DNA from: Chromatiaceae bacterium
GTDB taxonomy: Bacteria > Pseudomonadota > Gammaproteobacteria > Chromatiales > Chromatiaceae
Assembly (NCBI GenBank): GCA_013426805.1
Contig: JACDZG010000059.1
Span: 1 to 42,385 of the forward strand
Direction: 5' to 3'
Length of the DNA: 42,385 nt
This document shows, one piece after another, positions 35,141 through 42,385 of the stretch (its first letter is position 1; the number at the start of each line of letters is the position of its first letter). The translations under genes were made by a program, and so were the position numbers. Below the pieces are notes generated by a model, which worked only from the letters and a program-made list of their open reading frames with translations, was not told the DNA's origin and did not search any database.

Positions 35141-36691
35141 ATGAGCAGCAAAGACCATCTCTTCATCTTCGACACCACGCTGCGCGACGGCGAGCAGAGC
35201 CCCGGCGCCTCCATGACCCGCGACGAAAAGGTGCGGATCGCCAAGGCACTCGAAAAGCTCAAGGTGGACGTGATCGAGGCCGGCTTCCCGATCGCGAGTC
35301 CGGGTGATTTCGAGGGTGTCAAGGCGGTCGCCGCGGTCATCAAGGATTGTCGGGTGTGCGGTCTGGCGCGTGCACTCGACAAGGACATCGACCGCGCCGG
35401 CGAGGCCTTGGCCGGGGCCAATGCCGGGCGCATTCACACCTTCATCGCCACCTCCCCGATCCACATGCAGAAGAAGCTCAACATGAGCCCGGATCAGGTG
35501 CTGGAGCAGGCGGTCTACGCGGTGCGCCGCGCGCTGCGCTACACCGACGACGTGGAGTTCTCCCCGGAGGACGCCGGCCGCTCCGAGATCGATTTTCTGT
35601 GCCGGGTGCTGGAGGCCGTGATCGACGCCGGGGCGCGCACCGTCAATATCCCGGATACCGTCGGCTACAACATCCCCCACCAGTTCGGCAGCCTGATCCG
35701 CACGCTGAGAGAGCGGGTGGTCAACGCCGACAAGGCGGTCTTCTCGGTGCATTGCCACAACGACCTGGGACTCGCCACCGCCAACTCGCTGGCCGCCGTG
35801 CGCAATGGCGCCCGCCAGGTGGAGTGCACCATCAACGGACTGGGGGAGCGCGCCGGCAACGCCGCGCTGGAAGAGATCGTCATGGCCGTGCGTACGCGCC
35901 AGGATCTGTTCGACTGCGACGTGCGGCTCGATACCACCCAGATCGTCCCCTGCTCGCGGCTGGTGTCGGGCATCACCGGGTTTCCGGTCCAGCCCAACAA
36001 GGCCGTGGTCGGGGCCAACGCCTTCGCCCATGAGGCCGGCATCCACCAGGACGGGGTGCTGAAAAACCGCGAGACCTACGAAATCATGCGCGCCGAAGAT
36101 GTGGGCTGGAACGCCAATCGCATGGTCCTGGGCAAGCACTCCGGGCGCAATGCGCTGCGCAGCCGGCTCCAGGAACTGGGCGTCATCCTGAAGTCCGAAG
36201 AGGAACTCAACGCCGCCTTCTCACGCTTCAAGGACCTGGCCGACAAGAAACACGAGATCTTCGATGAGGACCTCCAAGCCCTGGTCAGCGACGCCAGCCT
36301 GGAGGCGACCAACGAGCGGGTCAAGCTGGTCTCACTGCGGGTCTGCTCCGAGACCGGGGAGATCCCCAAGGCACATCTGATTCTGATGCTCGACGGCGAG
36401 GAACAACCCGGTACCGCCATCGGCGGCGGTCCGGTGGACGCCACCTTCAAAGCCATCGAATCCATCGTCAACAGCGGCACCGTACTCAAGCTCTATTCGG
36501 TCAACGCGATCACCAGCGGCACCGATGCCCAGGGCGAGGTGACGGTGCGGCTGGAAAAGAGCGGACGCATCGTCAACGGCCAAGGGGCAGACACCGACAT
36601 CGTCGTCGCCTCCGCCAAGGCCTATCTCAATGCCTGCAACAAAATTCTGCTGGCGCCGACGCGCGCCCATCCGCAGACCGGGGACGTCTGA
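35141..36691 (+). CDS. leuA: 2-isopropylmalate synthase
   Basis: This 516-aa enzyme condenses acetyl-CoA and 2-oxoisovalerate in the first step of leucine synthesis. The HMGL-like barrel shows [14 protein letters not shown] (9-22), the metal-binding HCHNDLG segment and NGLGERAGN. The C-terminal part is the LeuA regulatory domain for leucine feedback (from about 395, with [13 protein letters not shown]). Length is close to the E. coli enzyme (523). The ribosome site is weak. No leader peptide or attenuator is visible in the 96-bp upstream gap. Confidence 0.96.
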   Translation: MSSKDHLFIFDTTLRDGEQSPGASMTRDEKVRIAKALEKLKVDVIEAGFPIASPGDFEGVKAVAAVIKDCRVCGLARALDKDIDRAGEALAGANAGRIHTFIATSPIHMQKKLNMSPDQVLEQAVYAVRRALRYTDDVEFSPEDAGRSEIDFLCRVLEAVIDAGARTVNIPDTVGYNIPHQFGSLIRTLRERVVNADKAVFSVHCHNDLGLATANSLAAVRNGARQVECTINGLGERAGNAALEEIVMAVRTRQDLFDCDVRLDTTQIVPCSRLVSGITGFPVQPNKAVVGANAFAHEAGIHQDGVLKNRETYEIMRAEDVGWNANRMVLGKHSGRNALRSRLQELGVILKSEEELNAAFSRFKDLADKKHEIFDEDLQALVSDASLEATNERVKLVSLRVCSETGEIPKAHLILMLDGEEQPGTAIGGGPVDATFKAIESIVNSGTVLKLYSVNAITSGTDAQGEVTVRLEKSGRIVNGQGADTDIVVASAKAYLNACNKILLAPTRAHPQTGDV

Positions 36692-36758
36692 GCCCTGCCG
36701 GGATCCAAGCCATGAACAGAGCCATCACCAAGCCGATGACCGGGGCAGTGCGGGCGCG

Positions 36759-37493
36759 ATGATGGACGAATCACGACGTCGCGCCTATCTGCGCGCCATG
36801 GGGATCGACCTGTGGGTTCCGCGCGGGGGAGCGGCGGCCGGGGACACCCGACTCATCACCGCGCCGCCGCGGCCACCACCGGCGGCCGCGGCGCTGGAGC
36901 CGCCGATGGTGCTGCCGCCCGCACCGGCCGGCATGGACTGGGACACCCTGGCCGCGACGGTCGCCGACTGTCGCGCCTGCGCCCTGTGTGAAACCCGCAC
37001 CCAAACCGTTTTCGGGGTCGGTGATCGCCAGGCGCGTCTTCTGGTGATCGGTGAGGCCCCGGGGGCGGATGAGGACCGGGCCGGCGAACCCTTCGTCGGC
37101 CGCGCCGGACAGTTGTTGAATCGGATGTTGGCAGCCATTGGATTCACACGCGACCAGATCTACATCGCCAACGTTCTAAAATGCCGTCCGCCGGGTAACC
37201 GCGATCCGCGCCCCGACGAGGTAGAACACTGCCGGGGCTACCTGGCACGGCAGGTTGAGCTGATCCGGCCCCGCGCGATCTTGTCGGTGGGCCGCATTTC
37301 CGCGCAAACCCTGCTGGGTACCGACACCCCGGTCGGACGGCTGCGTGGACGCTGGTTCGACTATGGTGCCGACGCCGTCCCCCTGCGCGTGACCTATCAT
37401 CCGGCTTACCTGCTGCGATCACCGGAGTATAAGGGCAAGGCGTGGGACGACTTGATCGCACTGGCCAAGAGGCTCGGCGACAGTGCAAACTAA
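36759..37493 (+). CDS. family 4 uracil-DNA glycosylase (4Fe-4S)
   Basis: This 244-aa protein removes uracil from DNA as the first step of base excision repair. Iron-sulfur ligands Cys71/Cys74 and Cys142/Cys158 are spaced as in family 4 enzymes. Motif A is GEAPGADED and motif B is YHPAYLLR, with PFVGRAGQLL between. The N-terminal 60 residues are a Pro/Ala-rich extension. Start choice is MMDESRRRAYL; the second ATG three bases on is equal. It follows leuA by 67 bp and may share its transcript. Confidence 0.92.
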   Translation: MMDESRRRAYLRAMGIDLWVPRGGAAAGDTRLITAPPRPPPAAAALEPPMVLPPAPAGMDWDTLAATVADCRACALCETRTQTVFGVGDRQARLLVIGEAPGADEDRAGEPFVGRAGQLLNRMLAAIGFTRDQIYIANVLKCRPPGNRDPRPDEVEHCRGYLARQVELIRPRAILSVGRISAQTLLGTDTPVGRLRGRWFDYGADAVPLRVTYHPAYLLRSPEYKGKAWDDLIALAKRLGDSAN

Positions 37494-37563
37494 CGCGATT
37501 TCCGGAAATCCCCGACCCTCGCTCGCCTGCGGATCGCCGTCGTTGTGCCGGGAAAAAATGTAC

Positions 37564-37592
37564 TTGACTATTTAAGCAACTACTAATATGAT
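37564..37592 (+). promoter_or_regulatory. sigma70-type promoter of the sulfur globule gene
   Basis: TTGACT (37564-37569) and TATGAT (37587-37592) are separated by exactly 17 bp in an AT-rich patch that stands out from the GC-rich surroundings. The expected transcript start is near 37599, giving a 5' leader of about 63 nt with GGAG (37650-37653) eight bases before the ATG. This fits a strongly expressed structural protein. Confidence 0.75.
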
Positions 37593-37661
37593 TTCCGCCG
37601 TGGGTGGTGATGTACGTGGCCCACTTGCTGCCAACAACACAATCGAACTGGAGAGATCAAG

Positions 37662-38102
37662 ATGAAGAAGCTTGCTACTGCTGCCGCGATCGCCGCCCTC
37701 TTGGGTGTTTCCGCCTCCGCCTCCGCCTGGTGGGGTCCCTGGGGCAACAACGGCTACGGCAACAATGGCTGGGGCAACAATGGCTGGGGCGACGGCATGG
37801 GCGACGCTTTCAGCGACATGTTCGGTGATGGCTACGGCGATTTCAACATGAGCATGAGCGGCGGCGGCACCGGCCGCGGCTATGGTCGTGGGCGTGGTTA
37901 TGGCCGCGGCTATGGGTACGGTGACGGCTATGGCAACGGCTATGGCTACGGCGCGCCCTACGGCTATGGCTACCCCTACGGCGGCTATGGCGTTCCTTAC
38001 GGTGGCTATGGCGTTCCCTACGCCGCCCCTTACGGCATGCCCTACCCCGCGCCGGTCGCGCCTGTTGCCCCCGCTGCGCCGGCTCAGACCGAGGCCAAGT
38101 AA
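37662..38102 (+). CDS. sulfur globule envelope protein
   Basis: This 146-aa secreted protein has a signal peptide ([22 protein letters not shown]) cut before WWGPWG. The mature part is almost only Gly, Tyr, Asn, Pro and Ala: [12 protein letters not shown]-type repeats, then [13 protein letters not shown]-type repeats, then [16 protein letters not shown] repeats and a Pro/Ala tail. Composition, size and signal peptide agree with the Sgp proteins of Allochromatium, which coat the periplasmic sulfur globules formed during sulfide and thiosulfate oxidation. It has its own promoter and terminator and is the best marker of lineage in the window. I do not assign it to a specific Sgp paralogue. Confidence 0.85.
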   Translation: MKKLATAAAIAALLGVSASASAWWGPWGNNGYGNNGWGNNGWGDGMGDAFSDMFGDGYGDFNMSMSGGGTGRGYGRGRGYGRGYGYGDGYGNGYGYGAPYGYGYPYGGYGVPYGGYGVPYAAPYGMPYPAPVAPVAPAAPAQTEAK

Positions 38103-38147
38103 CCCGCTCGGCAGGGATCAGTATCGGCACGCATGGATGGCGTGCGC

Positions 38148-38176
38148 AAAAAAGCCAGGCTACGCCTGGCTTTTTT
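38148..38176 (+). terminator. intrinsic terminator of the sulfur globule gene
   Basis: The stem GCCAGGC/GCCTGGC has a TAC loop, preceded by six A and followed by six T, 46 bp after the stop codon. The A-run makes it able to work on both strands, so it may also end the small minus-strand gene downstream. Confidence 0.9.
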
Positions 38177-38267
38177 ATTGCTTCCGCGCGCAGCTCGCCG
38201 GGAACGAGCAGCCAGCCCGGAAAGCGCAGTGCTCACATCAAGACCCGGAGCGACTGCACGCGTCGAC

Positions 38268-38426
38268 TCAGTTCCCGGCGATCCGTGAAACCTGCGCGGC
38301 AGTGACTTCCGCGACCGCCGCCTCCTGCGGCGCGCTGAAAAATGGGCCGCCGGCGTCGGGATCAAGCGCGAACCAGGCGCTGGATACCACGGAGAAAACG
38401 AGCCAGAGGACGAGTTTAGGTGACAT
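38268..38426 (-). CDS. possible 52-aa secreted or membrane protein
   Basis: This 52-aa frame starts at ATG 38426 with GGGAG seven bases upstream, a much better site than chance would give. It opens with a signal-like or membrane segment, MSPKLVLWLVFSVVSSAWFA, followed by an acidic, Ala-rich tail. No family is recognised. It lies alone in the gap between the sulfur globule gene and mfd, pointing back toward the bidirectional terminator. The rest of 38181-38772 shows no other gene. Confidence 0.45.
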   Translation of the reverse strand: MSPKLVLWLVFSVVSSAWFALDPDAGGPFFSAPQEAAVAEVTAAQVSRIAGN

Positions 38427-38772
38427 TCTGGTACTCCCGGAAACCGAGCGTTGCGACACCGTCGAGGTGCTCTGTGCGTGCACTGCAAGAATGGGCGCAG
38501 GCCCGATTGTGCGCTGTGACGCAGCTCCGGAATCCAACCAAAGGCATTACATTTCTTTACGAACGCGTGAACAGGAACCGCTTTCGCGCCGCTTCCAGGG
38601 CACCCCGCTGCCGCGAGTTTATCTGACGAACATCGGACGCTGTCAGTGCTGAACCACCGGTTCATGGTCACCGCAATCAAGCGTCCCTGAATCATCGCCC
38701 CGAGGGCGATTTTTCCGGGGCGCCGTGCGAAGATCCCGACCCGACGCCCCTCAGCCGTAACGCGCACCTCCG

Positions 38773-41700
38773 ATGAAGCCTCCCGCCGACACCCAACCCG
38801 TCCTGCACTCGCCCCTGAACCCGCCGCTGCCGACCCGCCCCGGCGAGCGCCTGCTGTGGGGCAAACTCCAGGGGGTGGCGCCGGCACTCGCCATCGCCGC
38901 GGCGGCGCGCCTGCATCCGGGTCTGGTGCTGGCGCTGGTCGACGATGTTCAGGCCGCGGCACGGCTGCGGGATGAGCTGGCCTTCTTCCTGGCCGGCGCG
39001 CCGGGCACGGAACCGCTTCCGTTGCTCGGCTTTCCGGACTGGGAGACCCTGCCCTATGACGTGTTCTCGCCGCTGCCGGAACTGATCTCGGAGCGGCTGC
39101 TGACGCTGCACCGCCTGCCGGACCTCAGGCGCGGCGTGCTGGTGGTGCCCATCGCCACCCTGTTGCAGCGGCTGCCGCCCCAGGACTATGTCGACGGCCA
39201 GTCACTGGTGCTCAAGATCGGCGAGCGCCTGGATCTGGACGCGACCCGCCGGCGCCTGGAGCGAGCCGGCTATTCCTGCGTCTCGCAGGTGATGGGGCAC
39301 GGCGAGTTCGCGGTGCGCGGCTCGATCCTGGACTGCTTCCCCATGGGCAGCCAGGAGCCGTTGCGCATTGATCTGCTGGACGATGAGGTCGATACCATCC
39401 GCACCTTCGACCCCGAGACCCAGCGCACCCGCGAGCGCCTGACCCAGGTGCGGATGTTGCCGGCCCGCGAGTTCCCGCTGAGCGAGGAGGCGATCTCGGG
39501 CTTTCGCCAGCGCTATCGGGCGCTGTTCGAGGGCGATCCCAAGGCGAGCCTGATCTATCGGGAGGTCTCCGAAGGCCGCACCCCGGGCGGGCTTGAGTAT
39601 TACCTTCCGCTCTTCTTCGAGCAGACCGCGACCCTGTTCGACTATCTGCCGGATGGGGTCCTGACCCTGGAATCCGCTCACTGCCGGGAAGCGGCCACCG
39701 CGTTCCTGGACGGCGTGGAGGCCCGCTACGAGCAGCGCCGGCATGACGTGGAGCGGCCCTTGCTGCCGCCCGCCCGACTCTGGCTGGCCGCCGACGAACT
39801 GGCTCACCGGCTCAACGGCCTGTCCGGCATCCTCTACCAGCGCGGCGAACTGGAGGAGCGGCGCAAGGGCTATGCGCAAGCGCACAACTTCGCCACCCGC
39901 GCACTGCCCCCGCTCGGCATCCAGGCGCGCGCCGAGCACCCGGCCCAGGCCATTCAGGGGTTCCTGGCCGAGCCCGGCCGGCGCGTGCTATTCGTCGCCG
40001 AGGGTCTGGGCCGACGCGAAATGCTCAACGACCATCTGCACGGCTTCGGCATCCGCCCCCGCCAGTGCGACGGCTGGGCGGCCTTCCTGAGCGGCCGGGA
40101 CGCGGTCAACATCACCGTCGCCCCCCTGGAGCAGGGCCTGTGGTTACCGGACCCCAATCTGGTGATCGTCACCGAGACCCAGCTCTACGGCGAGCGCGTC
40201 CGCCAGGAGCGCCGCCGCAAGGCGCGTGAACGCGACGGCGAGTCGATCGTCCGCAACCTGACCGAACTGACCGCGGGCGCCCCGGTGGTCCACGAGGACC
40301 ACGGCGTCGGGCGCTATCTGGGCCTCCAGACGCTGACCATCGGCGGTATGACCACCGAGTTCCTGACCCTGGAATATGCCAAGGGCGACAAGCTTTATGT
40401 CCCGGTCAGCTCACTGCATCTGATCTCGCGCTACACCGGCGCCTCACCCGAAACCGCCCCGCTGCACCGCCTGGGCGGTGATCAGTGGGACAAGGTCAAA
40501 CGCAAGGCCGCCGAGAAGGCCCACGACGTGGCCGCCGAACTGCTGGACATCTATGCCCGGCGCGCGGCGCGCGAGGGCGTCGCCTTCCCCGCGCCGGGGC
40601 AGGAATACGCCGCCTTCGCGGATGCCTTCGCCTTCGAGGAGACCCCGGACCAGTTGCGCGCCATTGAGGGCGTGTTGGCCGACATGGAGGACTCCAAGCC
40701 GATGGACCGCGTCGTCTGCGGCGATGTCGGCTTCGGCAAGACCGAGGTCGCCATGCGCGCCGCCTTCGTCGCCGCCGACGGCGGCCGTCAGGTGGCGGTG
40801 CTGGTGCCGACCACCCTACTCGCCCAGCAGCACTTCGAGAACTTCTCCGACCGCTTCGCCGACTGGCCGATCAAGGTGGAAAGCCTGTCGCGCTTTCGCA
40901 CCGCCAAAGAACAGAAAGTCATCCTCGACGGCCTGGCCAACGGCACTCTGGACATCGTGGTCGGCACCCACAAGCTGTTGCAGCCCAGCGTCAAGTTCAA
41001 GAACCTCGGGCTGGTGATCATCGACGAGGAACACCGTTTCGGCGTGCGCCACAAGGAGCAGATGAAGTCGCTGCGCGCCGAGGTCGATGTGCTGACGCTC
41101 ACCGCCACGCCGATCCCGCGGACCCTGAATATGGCCATGTCGGGCCTGCGCGATCTGTCGATCATCGCCACCCCGCCGGTCGAGCGCCACCCCATCAAAA
41201 CCTTCGTCAGCCCCTGGAACGACGGGCTGATCCAGGAAGCGGTGCAGCGTGAATTGAAGCGCGGCGGTCAGGTCTACTTCCTCCACAATGAAGTGGAGAC
41301 CATCGAGAACCAGGCGCAGAAGTTGGAGGAATTGATCCCGGAAGCGCGGGTCCAGGTCGCCCACGGCCAACTGCGCGAACGCGACCTGGAGCGGATCATG
41401 CGCGACTTCTATCACCAGCGCTTCAACCTGCTGGTGTGCACCACCATCATCGAAAGCGGCATCGACGTCCCCAGCGCCAATACCATCGTCATCAATCGCG
41501 CGGACAAACTGGGACTGGCGCAACTGCACCAATTGCGCGGCCGGGTCGGCCGCTCCCATCACCGCGCCTATGCCTATCTGATCACCCCGCCGCCCAAGTC
41601 CATGACCGAGGACGCCAGGAAACGCCTGGAAGCGATCGAATCCATGGAAGACCTGGGCGCCGGCTTCACGCTGGCCACCCATGACCTGGAAATCCGCGGC

Positions 41701-42273
41701 GCCGGCGAACTCCTGGGCGATGAGCAATCCGGCCAGATCCACGAGATCGGCTTCAGCCTCTACATGGACCTCCTGGAGCGGGCGGTGCAGGCCCTCAAAG
41801 CCGGCCGCACTCCGGAACTGGACCGCCCGCTCGACCACGGCGCCGAAATCGATCTGGGCATCCCCGCCCTACTCCCGTCCGATTACCTGCCCGACGTGCA
41901 CACCCGGCTGGTGCTGTATAAGCGCATCGCCAGCGCCAAGGACCAAGAGGAATTGAGGGAACTCCAGGTCGAGATGATCGACCGCTTCGGGCTATTGCCC
42001 GAACCGGCCAAGAACTTGCTGGCGATTACCGAACTCAAGCTCATTGTCCAACCGTTTGGGATCAAAAAGATCGAGGCCGGCCCGGCGGGCGGGCGGGTGC
42101 TGTTCGCGGCGGATACCAAGGTCGACCCGGCGCGGCTGATCACGCTCATTCAGACCAAGCCGAAGGAATATAAGCTCGATGGCGGGGACAAGCTGCGGTT
42201 TTTTCGGGATCTTACCGATCCCGCTCAGCGGATTGCGCAGGTCGGGCGGGTGGTGGAGCAGTTGGTGGGGTGA
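38773..42273 (+). CDS. mfd: transcription-repair coupling factor
   Basis: This 1166-aa DNA translocase removes RNA polymerase stalled at lesions and recruits UvrA. The N-terminal UvrB-like module (about 30-350) is followed by the RNA-polymerase-interaction domain (HEDHGVGRYLGL onward, near 510). The RecG-like motor has Walker A GDVGFGKTE and DEEH box IIDEEHRFGV, and a C-terminal regulatory domain ends the protein. Length matches E. coli Mfd (1148). Upstream sequence has no strong promoter, and a REP-like repeat follows its stop by 14 bp. Confidence 0.97.
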   Translation: MKPPADTQPVLHSPLNPPLPTRPGERLLWGKLQGVAPALAIAAAARLHPGLVLALVDDVQAAARLRDELAFFLAGAPGTEPLPLLGFPDWETLPYDVFSPLPELISERLLTLHRLPDLRRGVLVVPIATLLQRLPPQDYVDGQSLVLKIGERLDLDATRRRLERAGYSCVSQVMGHGEFAVRGSILDCFPMGSQEPLRIDLLDDEVDTIRTFDPETQRTRERLTQVRMLPAREFPLSEEAISGFRQRYRALFEGDPKASLIYREVSEGRTPGGLEYYLPLFFEQTATLFDYLPDGVLTLESAHCREAATAFLDGVEARYEQRRHDVERPLLPPARLWLAADELAHRLNGLSGILYQRGELEERRKGYAQAHNFATRALPPLGIQARAEHPAQAIQGFLAEPGRRVLFVAEGLGRREMLNDHLHGFGIRPRQCDGWAAFLSGRDAVNITVAPLEQGLWLPDPNLVIVTETQLYGERVRQERRRKARERDGESIVRNLTELTAGAPVVHEDHGVGRYLGLQTLTIGGMTTEFLTLEYAKGDKLYVPVSSLHLISRYTGASPETAPLHRLGGDQWDKVKRKAAEKAHDVAAELLDIYARRAAREGVAFPAPGQEYAAFADAFAFEETPDQLRAIEGVLADMEDSKPMDRVVCGDVGFGKTEVAMRAAFVAADGGRQVAVLVPTTLLAQQHFENFSDRFADWPIKVESLSRFRTAKEQKVILDGLANGTLDIVVGTHKLLQPSVKFKNLGLVIIDEEHRFGVRHKEQMKSLRAEVDVLTLTATPIPRTLNMAMSGLRDLSIIATPPVERHPIKTFVSPWNDGLIQEAVQRELKRGGQVYFLHNEVETIENQAQKLEELIPEARVQVAHGQLRERDLERIMRDFYHQRFNLLVCTTIIESGIDVPSANTIVINRADKLGLAQLHQLRGRVGRSHHRAYAYLITPPPKSMTEDARKRLEAIESMEDLGAGFTLATHDLEIRGAGELLGDEQSGQIHEIGFSLYMDLLERAVQALKAGRTPELDRPLDHGAEIDLGIPALLPSDYLPDVHTRLVLYKRIASAKDQEELRELQVEMIDRFGLLPEPAKNLLAITELKLIVQPFGIKKIEAGPAGGRVLFAADTKVDPARLITLIQTKPKEYKLDGGDKLRFFRDLTDPAQRIAQVGRVVEQLVG

Positions 42274-42287
42274 AAGTCGCGCAGCGA

Positions 42288-42321
42288 CCCCGTGGGAGCG
42301 GCGTCCCGCCGCGATGGGGCC
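42288..42321 (+). repeat. REP-like palindromic repeat, copy 3
   Basis: This is identical over 34 bp to 30137-30170 and shares additional upstream sequence with the inverted copy at 30209-30252. It lies directly after mfd, a typical site for REP elements. Confidence 0.82.
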
Positions 42322-42385
42322 GGGCGTGTCACCCAGGGCTATCGCATCAACGTATTAGCTAATACTGTTTGATAGCCGACTCAGC

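Noticed and set aside
36712-36762. Sixteen-codon ORF (MNRAITKPMTGAVRAR) ending inside the uracil-DNA glycosylase start
   Set aside because: It could be a coupling leader, but it is too short to support and has only a poor ribosome site.

Overview
The window is high-GC gammaproteobacterial DNA, most likely from a purple sulfur bacterium of the Chromatiaceae. The clearest lineage marker is a secreted Gly/Tyr/Asn-rich sulfur globule envelope protein (37662-38102). Two multihaem c-type cytochromes and the gammaproteobacterial order uvrY-uvrC-pgsA-tRNA-Gly fit this. The genus cannot be fixed from the sequence alone.

Layout. 1-2200: a YajG-like lipoprotein, a baeRF-family protein and tRNA-Gly. 2221-9386 (minus strand): pgsA, uvrC and uvrY, preceded by purL. 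9543-13689: an unrecognised 287-aa protein, an SseB-family protein, a coiled-coil membrane protein, metA and a P-loop ATPase. 13814-21924 (minus strand): an electron-transfer and signalling block. It holds a flavin/2Fe-2S reductase, a b-type membrane protein, an octahaem cytochrome, an EF-hand protein, an OmpR-type regulator with its kinase, and a nonahaem PKD-domain cytochrome broken by a frameshift. A CTTAAG-N5-CTTAAG direct repeat, like the box read by PmrA/QseB-type regulators, lies between the kinase and the broken cytochrome.

22226-29763 (minus strand) is the accessory core. It holds a Trypco2-like small protein, a trypsin-like peptidase, a MoxR-type AAA ATPase and a 1214-aa protein, with a Uma2 nuclease gene downstream. 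The large protein joins a divergent vWA-like region to two formylglycine-generating-enzyme-like (C-type-lectin fold) domains. The set matches NTPase-dependent conflict systems known from multicellular bacteria. The last 120 bp of the two lectin-fold domains align without gaps. Their differences fall in clustered, mostly NNC codons, as expected of variable regions of a diversity-generating retroelement (DGR). No reverse transcriptase or template repeat is visible here, so any mutator would have to act from elsewhere in the genome. This is the leading candidate for an unusual system.

29764-30430 is a gene-free repeat region with a MITE-like element bounded by inverted repeats and two REP-like palindromes; a third REP copy lies after mfd. 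From 30431 on, conserved genes return: uup, a GGDEF-EAL protein, a retropepsin-like protease, leuA, a family 4 uracil-DNA glycosylase, the sulfur globule gene with a clear sigma70 promoter and terminator, a possible 52-aa secreted protein, and mfd.
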